NCBI GenBank assembly: GCA_003153055.1
Contig: PMBV01000230.1
Location: 1-38,876, forward strand
From: Myxococcales bacterium
GTDB lineage: Bacteria > Myxococcota > Myxococcia > Myxococcales > Myxococcaceae
DNA: 38,876 nt
Direction of reading: 5' to 3'
In this document: in pieces, positions 15,555-23,243 of the stretch
How the letters are laid out: each line of letters begins with the position of its first letter
Position numbering within the stretch: the first letter of the stretch is position 1
Translations under genes and position numbers: made by a program
The notes under the pieces: model-generated
Told to the model about the DNA's origin: nothing
Seen by the model: only the letters and a program-made list of their open reading frames with translations
Databases searched by the model: none

Positions 15555-16778
15555 CTACTCTTCCGTGCCGGCCGCGGCCACCGGTCCCTTCGGGGTCGGC
15601 TCACTGGCTCGAGCCGGGCTGGTGCAACCTTGAGAAGACACCCGGGGCTCGCCCGGCGGTGGCACCTCGATGACGAAGCGGGCGCCGTGGGGCTCGACAT
15701 CTTCGACGTGAATGGAGCCACCGTGAGCGGCGATGGCGTTGCGGCAGAACGCGAGGCCGAGGCCGTGACTCACCCGCGCGTGAGGGTCGTCACCCTGTTG
15801 CACCCGGGCCCAGGGCTCGAAGATGCGCTCCTTGGCCCACGGGGGAATTCCTGGCCCTCGGTCCTCCACCACCAGGCGCAGGCCCGAGGCTACCGAGCTG
15901 GCGTGGACCAAGACGGCGGCGTCACGGGGTGAGTACTTGAGGGCGTTGTCGAGCAGGTTCTGGAGCACCCGTGTCAATAGCATCGGGTCGAACGATGCTG
16001 AGCCGGCGTCCACCATGAGGGCGAGCCGCTGAGGTGAGCTGCGGAGGTGCAACCGCGTGAGGGCGACGGCCTCTTCGGCCCAGCGCCCCACCTCGACCAC
16101 CTCGGCTCTGGGCTCGAGCGTCGACTGGCCGCTGCGGGCGACGTCGAGCAGCGACAACACCATGCGGTTCATGTGGTTGGCCGCGAGGTAGAGATCGCGG
16201 AGCACGTCACCCGACTCGCCGTCTTCGTCGTGGGTCTGGGAGAGGAGCCACTCGGTGTTCTTCAGCACCGGCGTCAGGGGATTCTTGAGGTCGTGCACCA
16301 CGGCTGAGAGGTAGCTCGAGCGGCTCTCCTCGAGTGCTCTGAGCCGCGTGTTGAGCGCCTCGAGCTCCTTGGCCCGAGAGGCCGAGCGCTGCTGAGACCG
16401 CTTGAGCCCCAGGTGTGCCTCGACTCGCGCCAGCATCTCGTCGAACTGAAAGGGCTTGGTGACGTAGTCGACGGCCCCGAGGCGAAAGGCTCGCACCTTC
16501 TGTTCGGGCGCGCGGACCCCACTGACGAAGAGCACCGGTAAGTCCGACGGTGGCCACACCTCGCGCAGCCGGCGGCACACCTCGAAGCCGTCGATGTCGG
16601 GCAACTGCACGTCGAGCAGCACCAAATCGGGCGGACGCGACAGGGCGAGGGCCACGGCCTCCAACCCACCGCTCGCCTCCCTCGTGGTATGGCCATGAGT
16701 AGCGAGGAGCGTGACGACGATTTCGCGTAGGCGCGCGTCATCATCGACGATGAGAACGTCACCACCCACTTCTGGCAC
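15555..16778 (-). CDS. Receiver-histidine kinase hybrid (REC-HisKA-HATPase)
   Basis: A 407-residue cytoplasmic hybrid. An N-terminal receiver has acidic pocket VDDD, phospho-acceptor D56 in LVLLDVQLPD, and YVTKPF with the conserved Lys. A short coiled coil (~125-155) follows. The kinase core has H162 in SAVVHDLKNPLTPVL and ATP-binding boxes VLQNLLDNALKYS, VEDRGPGIP and GLGLAFCRNAIAAHGG. The GTG at 16778 is chosen because GGGGA lies six bases upstream and it begins just before the receiver. The upstream extension would need a TTG start and adds a basic, non-conserved peptide. First gene of a tight operon: 11 bases to the next gene, which in turn overlaps the third. The receiver-first layout suggests it takes phosphate from another kinase and relays to, or phosphorylates, its neighbours. 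Confidence 0.92.
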   Translation of the reverse strand: MPEVGGDVLIVDDDARLREIVVTLLATHGHTTREASGGLEAVALALSRPPDLVLLDVQLPDIDGFEVCRRLREVWPPSDLPVLFVSGVRAPEQKVRAFRLGAVDYVTKPFQFDEMLARVEAHLGLKRSQQRSASRAKELEALNTRLRALEESRSSYLSAVVHDLKNPLTPVLKNTEWLLSQTHDEDGESGDVLRDLYLAANHMNRMVLSLLDVARSGQSTLEPRAEVVEVGRWAEEAVALTRLHLRSSPQRLALMVDAGSASFDPMLLTRVLQNLLDNALKYSPRDAAVLVHASSVASGLRLVVEDRGPGIPPWAKERIFEPWARVQQGDDPHARVSHGLGLAFCRNAIAAHGGSIHVEDVEPHGARFVIEVPPPGEPRVSSQGCTSPARASEPTPKGPVAAAGTEE

Positions 16779-16864
16779 GGAGGGTCCCCTTCGAGATGCA
16801 CGGATCCGCGACGGTCGAAAAAACCTAACAGTGGTTCCCCGGTGAGACAACTCTTCGAGCCTCG

Positions 16865-18520
16865 TCAGCGAGGGCGATCAGCTCGGTACACATCGACGCC
16901 ACCGACGACCGTCAGCTCGACTCGAGCCTCGAGCAACGACCGTGGGTCATCGGTGACGGGGTCCACTGGGAGCACGACGAAGTCGGCGTCGAAGCCGGCG
17001 ATCAACTGGCCCGCGTGCTCCTCGGCGAAGCTGGCCCACGCCGCGCCCGTGGTGAAACCCGCCAGGGCCTCCTCGCCGGTGACCCGCTGCTCGGGTGTCC
17101 AGCCTGAGGGCGGCTGGCCGGAGCGATCCATGCGCGTGCGGGCCGCGTACAGCCCCCAGAGCGGGTTGGGGTCCTCGACGGGGAAGTCACTGCCGAAGGC
17201 CACCCGAGCACCGGTGTCGAGCACGGCCCGCCAGGCGTAGGCACCTCGCACTCGTTCGGCTCCGAGTCTCGCCTGGGCCCACGGCATGTCGCTCGTCGCG
17301 TGGGTCGGCTGGAAGCTGGCGATGATGCCGGCGGCAGCGAAGCGGGGCACGTCGTCGAGTTTCAGCACCTGGGCGTGCTCGACGCGGTTTCGACTGCCGG
17401 GCCGCTCGGTGCTCAGCCGAGTCAGCACGTCGAGCGCGAGCGCGTTGGCTCGATCTCCGATGGCGTGCACGGCCACCTGGAAGCCGGCCTGGGCGAACCG
17501 GCGCGCGCGCGCCTCGAAGGCGGCGGCCTCGAGCACCAGGAGCCCCGACTGCGACGGCTCGTCGCTGTACGGCGCGAGGAGGGCCGCGCCCCGGCTGCCC
17601 AGGGCTCCGTCGAGGAGGAACTTCACCGCCCTCAGCTCGACTCGGCTCCCCCGGAACGGGCCCATGCCGAGGAGCTCCTCGGCCTCGGGGCCTTGGCCCT
17701 GGGCCATCGCATACACGCGAATGGGGAGCAGGCTTTTCATGTCCCACTCCTGCAACACGCGGAGCGTCTCGAGGTCGAGCCCCGCGTCATGCACGCCCGT
17801 CAGCCCGAGGCGGGCGCAGGTCTCGATGGCTCGGCTGAGCCGACGCCGGCGCTCTTCCGGTGACACCGCGGGCACCCGGCTGGCGACCAGCGCCATGGCA
17901 TTGTCCACCAAGACACCGGTGGGGGCGCCCGCGGCGTCTCTGAGAATTCGACCGCCCGCGGGGTCTGCCGTCTCGGCGGTGATGCCCGCTCGCCGCAGGG
18001 CCTCCGAGTTGACCCAGAGGGCGTGGCCATCGACGCGGTGGAGCAGCACCGGCGTGGCAGGAAACGCGCCGTCGAGTGACTCGCGGCGAGGGAGCGCCTT
18101 GGTCTCCCAGCGGTTCTGGTCCCACCCGGCGCCGACGAGCCATCCGCCCATCGTCTCCGCCCGGCTCAACAGTGACACGGCGTCTTCTTCAGTGGTGGCC
18201 GAGGCGAGCGACACGGTGGCCAAGGCGTCGCCCAGGGCCGCCAGGTGCCCGTGGGCATCGACCAGCCCGGGGACGATGGTGCTCGAAGGGTACTCTTCCA
18301 CCAGCGCCCCTTCACCGGCCTGGGCCAGCACCTCGGCCCGACTGCCCACCGCGATGATGCGCCCGTCTCGCATCGCCAGGGCCTGCGCCACTGGCCGACG
18401 TGGGTCCATCGTACGAATCGCCTTCGCGACCAGCACCACCGTGCGAGGGGCGTCCACCTCGGAGACGCGATGGACACAGGTCGACAGCCCGAGCGAGGCC
18501 AACGCGGCGAACCACCTCAC
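16865..18520 (-). CDS. YtcJ-like amidohydrolase (Amidohydro_3), probable lipoprotein
   Basis: A 551-residue metal-dependent hydrolase of the YtcJ/Amidohydro_3 group. Marks are an N-terminal beta domain (AIRTMDPRRPVAQALAMRDG), the metal site PGLVDAHGHLAALG, FLLDGALGSRGAALL, VHAIGDRANALALD, NRVEHAQVL, and VAFGSDFPVEDPNPLWGLY with the catalytic-site Asp. The GTG start is followed by a hydrophobic stretch and LSTC at residues ~12-15, a fair lipobox, so periplasmic or outer-membrane location is likely. The start overlaps the stop of the peroxidase gene by four bases (GTGA), so the two are translationally coupled. The physiological substrate of this group is generally unknown; cyclic amides, carbamates or formyl groups are the usual candidates. 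Confidence 0.9.
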   Translation of the reverse strand: MRWFAALASLGLSTCVHRVSEVDAPRTVVLVAKAIRTMDPRRPVAQALAMRDGRIIAVGSRAEVLAQAGEGALVEEYPSSTIVPGLVDAHGHLAALGDALATVSLASATTEEDAVSLLSRAETMGGWLVGAGWDQNRWETKALPRRESLDGAFPATPVLLHRVDGHALWVNSEALRRAGITAETADPAGGRILRDAAGAPTGVLVDNAMALVASRVPAVSPEERRRRLSRAIETCARLGLTGVHDAGLDLETLRVLQEWDMKSLLPIRVYAMAQGQGPEAEELLGMGPFRGSRVELRAVKFLLDGALGSRGAALLAPYSDEPSQSGLLVLEAAAFEARARRFAQAGFQVAVHAIGDRANALALDVLTRLSTERPGSRNRVEHAQVLKLDDVPRFAAAGIIASFQPTHATSDMPWAQARLGAERVRGAYAWRAVLDTGARVAFGSDFPVEDPNPLWGLYAARTRMDRSGQPPSGWTPEQRVTGEEALAGFTTGAAWASFAEEHAGQLIAGFDADFVVLPVDPVTDDPRSLLEARVELTVVGGVDVYRADRPR

Positions 18521-19581
18521 GGGAGCTTGGGCTCCGTCACGAACGTCGACTCGCCGGTGAGCGACTCGAGGAAGGCCTTGAGCGCGCTGGCTTCTCTCGG
18601 GGTCAGCTTCCTGGGCCGGAGGTTGGCGTCGAGCCGGGGGTTGGGGTTCCCGCCCTTGGCCATCAGCGCGATGGCGTCTTCGAGCGTGGTGACGTGCCCG
18701 TCGTGAAAGTAGGGGGCGGTCAGGGCCACGTTTCTCAGCGATGGGGTCCTGAACTTGCCACTGTCTGACGCCGAACGGGTGACGGCTCTCCGGCCCGGGT
18801 CGTCACCGATGCCTGCGTTGTGGAAGTCGTCGTCGGTGAACAGCGGCGGTACGTGGCAGGCACCGCAGCCCTTGACCTCGAAGACCTTCATGCCGTCCTG
18901 GGCTTCCTTCGACAGCGCACTGGCGTCGCCGGCTTTGAAGCGATCCCACGGGCTGTTGCCATTCTTGAGCGCTCGCAGCCACGCAGCCAGCGCGAGGGGA
19001 ACGTTCTCGGGCGTGGCCGCCTCTCCGAAGGCCCGCTCGAACATCGCTCGATACACCGGCACTTCGTTGAGGCGGTCGGCCACCGTGGCTGGGTCGGCGT
19101 CGAGCTGCCCCTTCCAGGTGGCCTCGCACACCGCCTCGACGGTGGCCCACTTGCCGTCCCAGAAGAAGCTCGTCTGGTAGCCCACGTTCGTCACCGCTGG
19201 AGAGTTTCGCTGGTTGGTCGCTCCAGCCACTGTCCCGTCGAGGATGTTGGCCGACGCGTAGGCCCGCTCGATGCGGTGGCACTCGACGCACGCCATCGTG
19301 CCGTCTTTCGAGAGCCTCATGTCGAAGAACAGCTTCCACCCCAGCTCGACCTTCTCGGGAGTGATGGGGTTGTCGTCGGGCGCGTTGACTTCGCGCAGCC
19401 CGGCGGGCGTCGGCGGCAGTGCCATGGGTGGAGGCAGCGCCACCGCTCCGCGGCTCGAGTGCTCGGTGGTGCGCACGTCGGAAGCCTCGCCCTCCATTGG
19501 TTCGTCCAACACCGACGGAACGTGCGCCGGCTTGCACGACACCACGAGGACGGCCAATGCAATCGACCAGCGGGGGGCCAT
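18517..19581 (-). CDS. Diheme cytochrome c peroxidase family lipoprotein (CcpA/MauG-like)
   Basis: A 354-residue diheme protein. The signal MAPRWSIALAVLVVSC ends in a lipobox Cys, so it is likely anchored in the periplasm or outer membrane. Two c-type haem sites are visible: CVECH (first Cys at residue 98) and CGACH (first Cys 239), each in the family context (DGTMACVECHRIERAYAS, VFEVKGCGACHVPPLFTDDD). SGKFRTPSLRNVALTAPYFHDG is also typical, supplying the distal Met/His region. Family members reduce hydrogen peroxide in the periplasm or, in MauG, oxidise protein side chains. GAGG lies six bases before the ATG within a duplicated 12-mer. Pairing with a four-base-overlapping amidohydrolase is unusual. 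Confidence 0.92.
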   Translation of the reverse strand: MAPRWSIALAVLVVSCKPAHVPSVLDEPMEGEASDVRTTEHSSRGAVALPPPMALPPTPAGLREVNAPDDNPITPEKVELGWKLFFDMRLSKDGTMACVECHRIERAYASANILDGTVAGATNQRNSPAVTNVGYQTSFFWDGKWATVEAVCEATWKGQLDADPATVADRLNEVPVYRAMFERAFGEAATPENVPLALAAWLRALKNGNSPWDRFKAGDASALSKEAQDGMKVFEVKGCGACHVPPLFTDDDFHNAGIGDDPGRRAVTRSASDSGKFRTPSLRNVALTAPYFHDGHVTTLEDAIALMAKGGNPNPRLDANLRPRKLTPREASALKAFLESLTGESTFVTEPKLP

Positions 19582-19972
19582 GGCAACCTCAATGCACCGC
19601 GGCCCACCTCAATGCACGAAAATGACGAAGGCCGCGAACTGGGAGTCGGCACGGCGAACTCGTCAACCCCCGCGTTGACAGTTTCGTCGCACGAACAGAC
19701 TGGCCCAGGCGGCCCTCGTAGCTCCGGGTGGAGTGCAGTGCCATGAGCACCGCTGTCCGGAACACCTATTCCAATGTCCCCGCAGCCAACTGCCAGCGGG
19801 ATGAAAGGTGTCCGCCGCATACGAGCGGCGGACGTTCCGACGAACGCGTCGGACCGCGTGGCGGCCTGAAGTTTCCAGGTCCACCCAGGAGCTAATCTTA
19901 GCACCACGCGTGCCATCAGCGCCTCTCGTGGTTGGATTACAATTCACCTTGAGAAACGCGTTGTTACCTAGG
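19582..19972. other. Intergenic region with two adjacent hairpins, no gene
   Basis: This 391-base stretch lies upstream of the minus-strand peroxidase gene and downstream of the minus-strand DUF1232 gene. Apart from the duplicated 12-mer it holds two perfect inverted repeats side by side: GTCCGCCGC/GCGGCGGAC (19810-19833, six-base loop) and TCCGACG/CGTCGGA (19836-19853, four-base loop). They could form the DUF1232 terminator. I find no convincing ORF; the short frames here have no ribosome site. Confidence 0.5.
19586..19617. repeat. Duplicated 12-mer upstream of the peroxidase gene
   Basis: ACCTCAATGCAC occurs at 19586-19597 and again at 19606-19617, exactly 20 bases apart (about two helical turns). 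On the minus strand it reads GTGCATTGAGGT. The copy nearer the peroxidase start contains its GAGG ribosome site. The spacing fits a dimeric or co-operative regulator, or a simple local duplication of the leader; function unproven. Confidence 0.5.
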
Positions 19973-20275
19973 TCAAGTCTCGGTTCTCATGGCAGAAAAT
20001 GCGCCCGGTCTCGGTTCGCGTGCAACGTTGATCGGTCGTCGAAGCTCGCGTCCAATGAGAGTCAAAACAGACGCGAGGACGCCGATGTCATCCAACCAGC
20101 CGAACAAGGGGATGATGTCGGGGACGAGGTCCGTGGGAAGCAGAACGTAGAGGGCTCCGGCGAGCATGAGGAGCGCTATCCGCCAGCGACTTCGTGGGCG
20201 AGGAGCCATGTCGAGGGTACGCGCACCCGCCTGGTCCGATTTCAGTGCCGACGGAGCAGCGCCCCGCTCACTCAC
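19973..20275 (-). CDS. DUF1232 (YkvA-like) small membrane protein
   Basis: A protein of up to 100 residues. The core IALLMLAGALYVLLPTDLVP followed by DIIPLFGWLDDIGVLASVL is the DUF1232 signature: a membrane helix followed by the conserved LP.DLVPD..P..G..DD pattern. The function of the family is unknown. The start is uncertain. The GTG at 20275 gives 100 residues, while an ATG at 20209 (residue 23) gives a 78-residue form starting just before the basic residues and the helix. Neither has a strong ribosome site. The gene stands alone, divergent from the cytochrome c gene. Confidence 0.85.
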   Translation of the reverse strand: MSERGAAPSALKSDQAGARTLDMAPRPRSRWRIALLMLAGALYVLLPTDLVPDIIPLFGWLDDIGVLASVLTLIGRELRRPINVAREPRPGAFSAMRTET

Positions 20276-20307
20276 CCCGAGTCGCTCGAGCCCCAGTGCG
20301 CAACATG

Positions 20308-20336
20308 TTGATATGGTTGTTGTTTGGTAGTGGTAT
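20308..20336 (+). promoter_or_regulatory. Candidate sigma-70-type promoter for the cytochrome c gene
   Basis: TTGATA (20308-20313), a 17-base spacer and TGGTAT (20331-20336) lie in an unusually T-rich patch of the 189-base region between the divergent DUF1232 and cytochrome c genes. The -35 is good and the -10 is poor (three of six), so this is only a candidate. Transcription from it would leave a leader of about 120 bases containing a small CCCG...CGGG hairpin. Confidence 0.3.
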
Positions 20337-20464
20337 GGGGGGGTTCCTCCTACCCGCTTTGTCGGGTGGCAGAGACCGAGTAGGAAATCGCCCCGGCTGA
20401 ATCCTCACCGACGGGGCACGTCTCTGAGGGCAACTTGTTCTCTCTCGCAACGAGGAATTGACGA

Positions 20465-20857
20465 ATGAAGAAGCTGACTCTGGTTCTGGGGTTGTCGCTC
20501 GCCACCACTGGCTTCGCGGCTGACAAGAAGTTCGAGCTCAAGGGCGACGCGGCCAAAGGCGAGACCACGTTCAAGACGATGTGCGTCGCGTGCCACGGCG
20601 AGAAGGGCGACGGCACGGGCCCTGCCGGTGCGGCGCTCGACCCCAAGCCGACCAACTTCACTGACCCGGCCAACACCGCTCGCCTCACCGATGAGTGGGT
20701 CTACAAGATGGTGAAAGACGGCGGCGCGGCGAACGGCAAGTCGCCGCTGATGATCTCGTGGGCCACCAGCCTCAACGACGGGCAGATCCGCGATGTGGCC
20801 GCCTACGTGCTGAAGTTCAAGCCGGCCCCTGCCAAGGGCGTCGCCAAGAAGAAGTAA
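20465..20857 (+). CDS. Monohaem c-type cytochrome, exported
   Basis: A 130-residue protein with a Sec signal peptide (MKKLTLVLGLSLATTGFAAD, cleavage likely after TGFA) and one haem-binding site CVACH at residues 40-44, followed by GEKGDGTGPAG. The C-terminal helix DGQIRDVAAYVLKFK is typical of class I cytochromes c. Met in the PLMISW region is the likely sixth haem ligand. It is a periplasmic electron carrier by family; the redox partners are not visible in an operon. The ATG is preceded by GAGGA eight bases upstream. It is convergent with the DUF1444 gene, with only 13 bases between stops. A Lys-rich tail (KGVAKKK) ends the protein. Confidence 0.94.
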   Translation: MKKLTLVLGLSLATTGFAADKKFELKGDAAKGETTFKTMCVACHGEKGDGTGPAGAALDPKPTNFTDPANTARLTDEWVYKMVKDGGAANGKSPLMISWATSLNDGQIRDVAAYVLKFKPAPAKGVAKKK

Positions 20858-20870
20858 GTCGTCGCTTCGC

Positions 20871-22091
20871 TCACTCGGGCAACTGGCCTTCGCTGGCCAT
20901 TTGCTCGAGCTGCGCGAGGGTTGGAAACGTCTTCACCCGGAAGCGCTCTGGGCGATCTCCGGTCGGTTCCATCAGGTTTCCGACGGTGCGGCGGGCGACT
21001 TCGAAGCTGGTGCTCCAGGTGCGGCCGGCTTGCACGAAGTCGAGGCGATCCGTCTCGGGGAGCAAGGCGTCGAGGTTCTCGACCCACGCCGACGCGGTGA
21101 AGATGTCTCCCTTGGGCGTGCGGAAGGCGCGCAATGGGACCACCGAAATCTGGTGGCCGTTGGCTTCCAGCAGAGCCTCCAGCACTTCTTTCTGCCGGGA
21201 GTACGCCGAGGCCGTGGTCTGCAGCCGCAGCATCTTGAGCTTGTTCCAGGCTCGGTGCTTGCGGGGAGGCATCCAGGGAGTCCAGGTGTCGTGCTCGAGG
21301 CGGAAGGCCACGGCCGTGAAGGCTCGAGGCTCCATCAGGGCCTCTTCAGCCCAGGTGGCCGCCTGGACCAGCCCGTTGGCATCGGCATCACCGGTCACGA
21401 AGAGGATGTCGTGGGTGGGCGCCAGGACCACCGGAGCGCCCTTGACGTCGAGGGAGGCGAAGAGCTCGGGAAGCACCATTCGGCTGGCATCGAAGGTGTC
21501 GCGGTAGGGCGAGACGTAGACGCCAGGCTGAGCGCGCTCGAAGGCCTCGGTCGACCGCAGTCGCAGGTTGTCGAGGGCGTTGACGAGGAGCTCGTCGAAG
21601 CTGCGCTGCCAGACCTCGAGGCGGTCGGCGCCGATCTCCGTCACCGAGGTCGGCAGCTCGAAGGCGAGGTGCACCGCCAGCTCATCGTTCAGCACCCGGT
21701 GGGGCAGCATCACGTCGTCGATGGCATCTTGGTCCGCGCCCAGCTCGAGCTCGGCCTGCCGTCGCACCGCCGAGAACCACGCTCGGTCCCGAAGGCGAGG
21801 CAGAATGGAACGGGTGATGTCCTGTGGCGCCGACGCCTCGGTGCGCACGCTGGACCAGAGCCTTCGGCTCAGCGCTCGGGGCCGGTCTGCCGGGCGGAGC
21901 TGGCGACACTCGGTCTCGGCGTGGCCCAGGAAGACGAAGGACACGTGTTGGGGAGGCTCTCCCACCACCAAGGCGTTCTGGCGGGCATCGAAGGCGATGG
22001 GGCGGCGCTCTCCTTGAGCTCGGAGATACTCGATGGCGTCCCGTGCGAAGTCATCCACTGGTTTCATCCTGCCTGCGCCGCATTGTTTCAT
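20871..22091 (-). CDS. DUF1444 family (YtpQ-like) protein
   Basis: A cytoplasmic protein of about 406 residues. The central part matches the DUF1444/YtpQ pattern: LPHRVLNDELAVHLAF, WQRSFDELLVNALDNL, then YRDTFDASRMVLPELF and the strand ILFVTGDAD. The family has no known biochemical activity. The ATG at 22091 is chosen because GGTGA lies just upstream; a GTG at 22106 and an ATG at 22067 (start MKPVDDFARDAIEYL) are alternatives. The C-terminal ~130 residues (after WTPWMPPRKHRAWNK) are not assigned. The gene is divergent from yjbQ, with under 50 bases between starts, so the promoters overlap. Confidence 0.8.
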   Translation of the reverse strand: MKQCGAGRMKPVDDFARDAIEYLRAQGERRPIAFDARQNALVVGEPPQHVSFVFLGHAETECRQLRPADRPRALSRRLWSSVRTEASAPQDITRSILPRLRDRAWFSAVRRQAELELGADQDAIDDVMLPHRVLNDELAVHLAFELPTSVTEIGADRLEVWQRSFDELLVNALDNLRLRSTEAFERAQPGVYVSPYRDTFDASRMVLPELFASLDVKGAPVVLAPTHDILFVTGDADANGLVQAATWAEEALMEPRAFTAVAFRLEHDTWTPWMPPRKHRAWNKLKMLRLQTTASAYSRQKEVLEALLEANGHQISVVPLRAFRTPKGDIFTASAWVENLDALLPETDRLDFVQAGRTWSTSFEVARRTVGNLMEPTGDRPERFRVKTFPTLAQLEQMASEGQLPE

Positions 22092-22138
22092 GGATTCACC
22101 AAGCACCCCGCCACCAAAATGCGTAGGCTCGCAAACCG

Positions 22139-22573
22139 ATGCGTCAAGCCTTCGGACACCTTGACGTCGCCACGGCGGGCCGTTCGTTCATCGACGTCAC
22201 CGACTCGCTGTCGCGATGGCTCGAGTCGATCGCCGCGAGCGAGGGGCTGCTGACCTGCTTCCTCCAGCACACCAGCGCGAGTCTGGTGGTGCAGGAGAAC
22301 GCCGACGTCGAGGTCCGCGCCGACCTCGAGCGGTTCTTTTTTCGCTTGGTGCCTGACGCCGACACGGACCAAGCTCGCGGGCTCTACACCCATCTGACCG
22401 AGGGGCCCGATGACATGCCAGCTCACGTTCGGGCCGCCCTCACGGCGACCCAGGTGTCCGTTCCGGTACGAGAGGGGCGAATGACTCTGGGAACCTGGCA
22501 GGCCGTGTATCTGGCCGAGCACCGCCGCACACCCCATCGACGACATCTTGTGCTGCATTTCATGGGAGCCTGA
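22139..22573 (+). CDS. YjbQ family (UPF0047) protein
   Basis: A 144-residue protein of the YjbQ/UPF0047 family. Conserved blocks are FLQHTSASLVVQENAD (residues ~41-56), HLTEGPDDMPAHVRAAL and a C-terminal GTWQAVYLAEHR, which together supply His/Glu/Asp side chains for a metal-binding trimer. E. coli YjbQ has been described as a thiamine-phosphate-synthase-like enzyme able to bypass ThiE, but whether that is the native role is open. No Shine-Dalgarno precedes the ATG, so translation may be leaderless or start from the very short divergent spacer. An 89-base gap leads to the YceI operon. Confidence 0.93.
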   Translation: MRQAFGHLDVATAGRSFIDVTDSLSRWLESIAASEGLLTCFLQHTSASLVVQENADVEVRADLERFFFRLVPDADTDQARGLYTHLTEGPDDMPAHVRAALTATQVSVPVREGRMTLGTWQAVYLAEHRRTPHRRHLVLHFMGA

Positions 22574-22662
22574 TAGATTCCAGCCTTCCCTGAATTTTGT
22601 GGCCCGACGCGCATCTCCGGTGTCCTTGAACGAGAATCGACCCAATCCGCTTGGAGGAACAC

Positions 22663-23202
22663 ATGTCCCCGATGAAACGTCGCTCCGCTCTCCGTTCGAT
22701 GGTCGTGCTGTCGGTGCTGTCTTCAGTGGTCGCGCTGGCGGCCTGGACCAAGGCCGGCGAGGGGCAGGCGAGCTTCAAGGCGACCGGGCCGGCGGGCTTC
22801 AAGATCGTCGGAGTGTCCAAGGCCGTCGAGGTGAAAGACGACGGCAAGGTGCTGACCGTCACGGTGAAGCTGGCCGACATCGACACCGACAACTCGCTCC
22901 GCAACCACCACATGCTGGAGGACCTCGAGGCGACGAAGTTCCCCGAGTGCACCCTCTCGGTGCCGCTGGACGTGCTCAAGGAAGGCGTCACCGACACGGA
23001 GGGCAAGGGGACCTTCGCGATCCACGGCAAGACGAAGGACATTCCCTTCAAGTACACCAGCAAGTGCACCGCCGGAGTGTGTGACGTCGAGGGGACGGCG
23101 GACCTCAACCTCAAAGACTACGAGGTGAAGATCCGCAGCTACCTGGGCATCACCGTCAAGTCAGAGGTGAGCGTGGCGGCCAAGTTCCAAGTGAAGAAAT
23201 GA
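22663..23202 (+). CDS. YceI family periplasmic protein
   Basis: A 179-residue exported protein. The ATG at 22663 has GGAGG six bases upstream; the in-frame TTG at 22651 overlaps that ribosome site and is rejected. The N-terminus is MSPMKRRSALRSMVVLSVLS, a Sec signal with likely cleavage near residue 28. The body is a YceI lipocalin-like barrel: SFKATGPAGFKIVGVS, TDNSLRNHHMLEDLEATKFP, GTFAIHGKTKDIPFKY, LKDYEVKIRSYLGITVKSEV. YceI proteins bind polyisoprenoids or other amphiphilic ligands. It carries Cys residues in EC and KCTAGVC that may form a disulphide. It leads a three-gene unit with the haem-porin and the MYXO-CTERM haem protein. Confidence 0.94.
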   Translation: MSPMKRRSALRSMVVLSVLSSVVALAAWTKAGEGQASFKATGPAGFKIVGVSKAVEVKDDGKVLTVTVKLADIDTDNSLRNHHMLEDLEATKFPECTLSVPLDVLKEGVTDTEGKGTFAIHGKTKDIPFKYTSKCTAGVCDVEGTADLNLKDYEVKIRSYLGITVKSEVSVAAKFQVKK

Positions 23203-23243
23203 AGGGTGGATCAGCAGGGCTTCGGCCCGGGAGGAACCCACAC

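Noticed and set aside
17286..18560. 424-codon plus-strand frame opposite the amidohydrolase
   Set aside because: Ser/Arg/Ala-rich shadow; the minus strand carries the metal-binding motifs.
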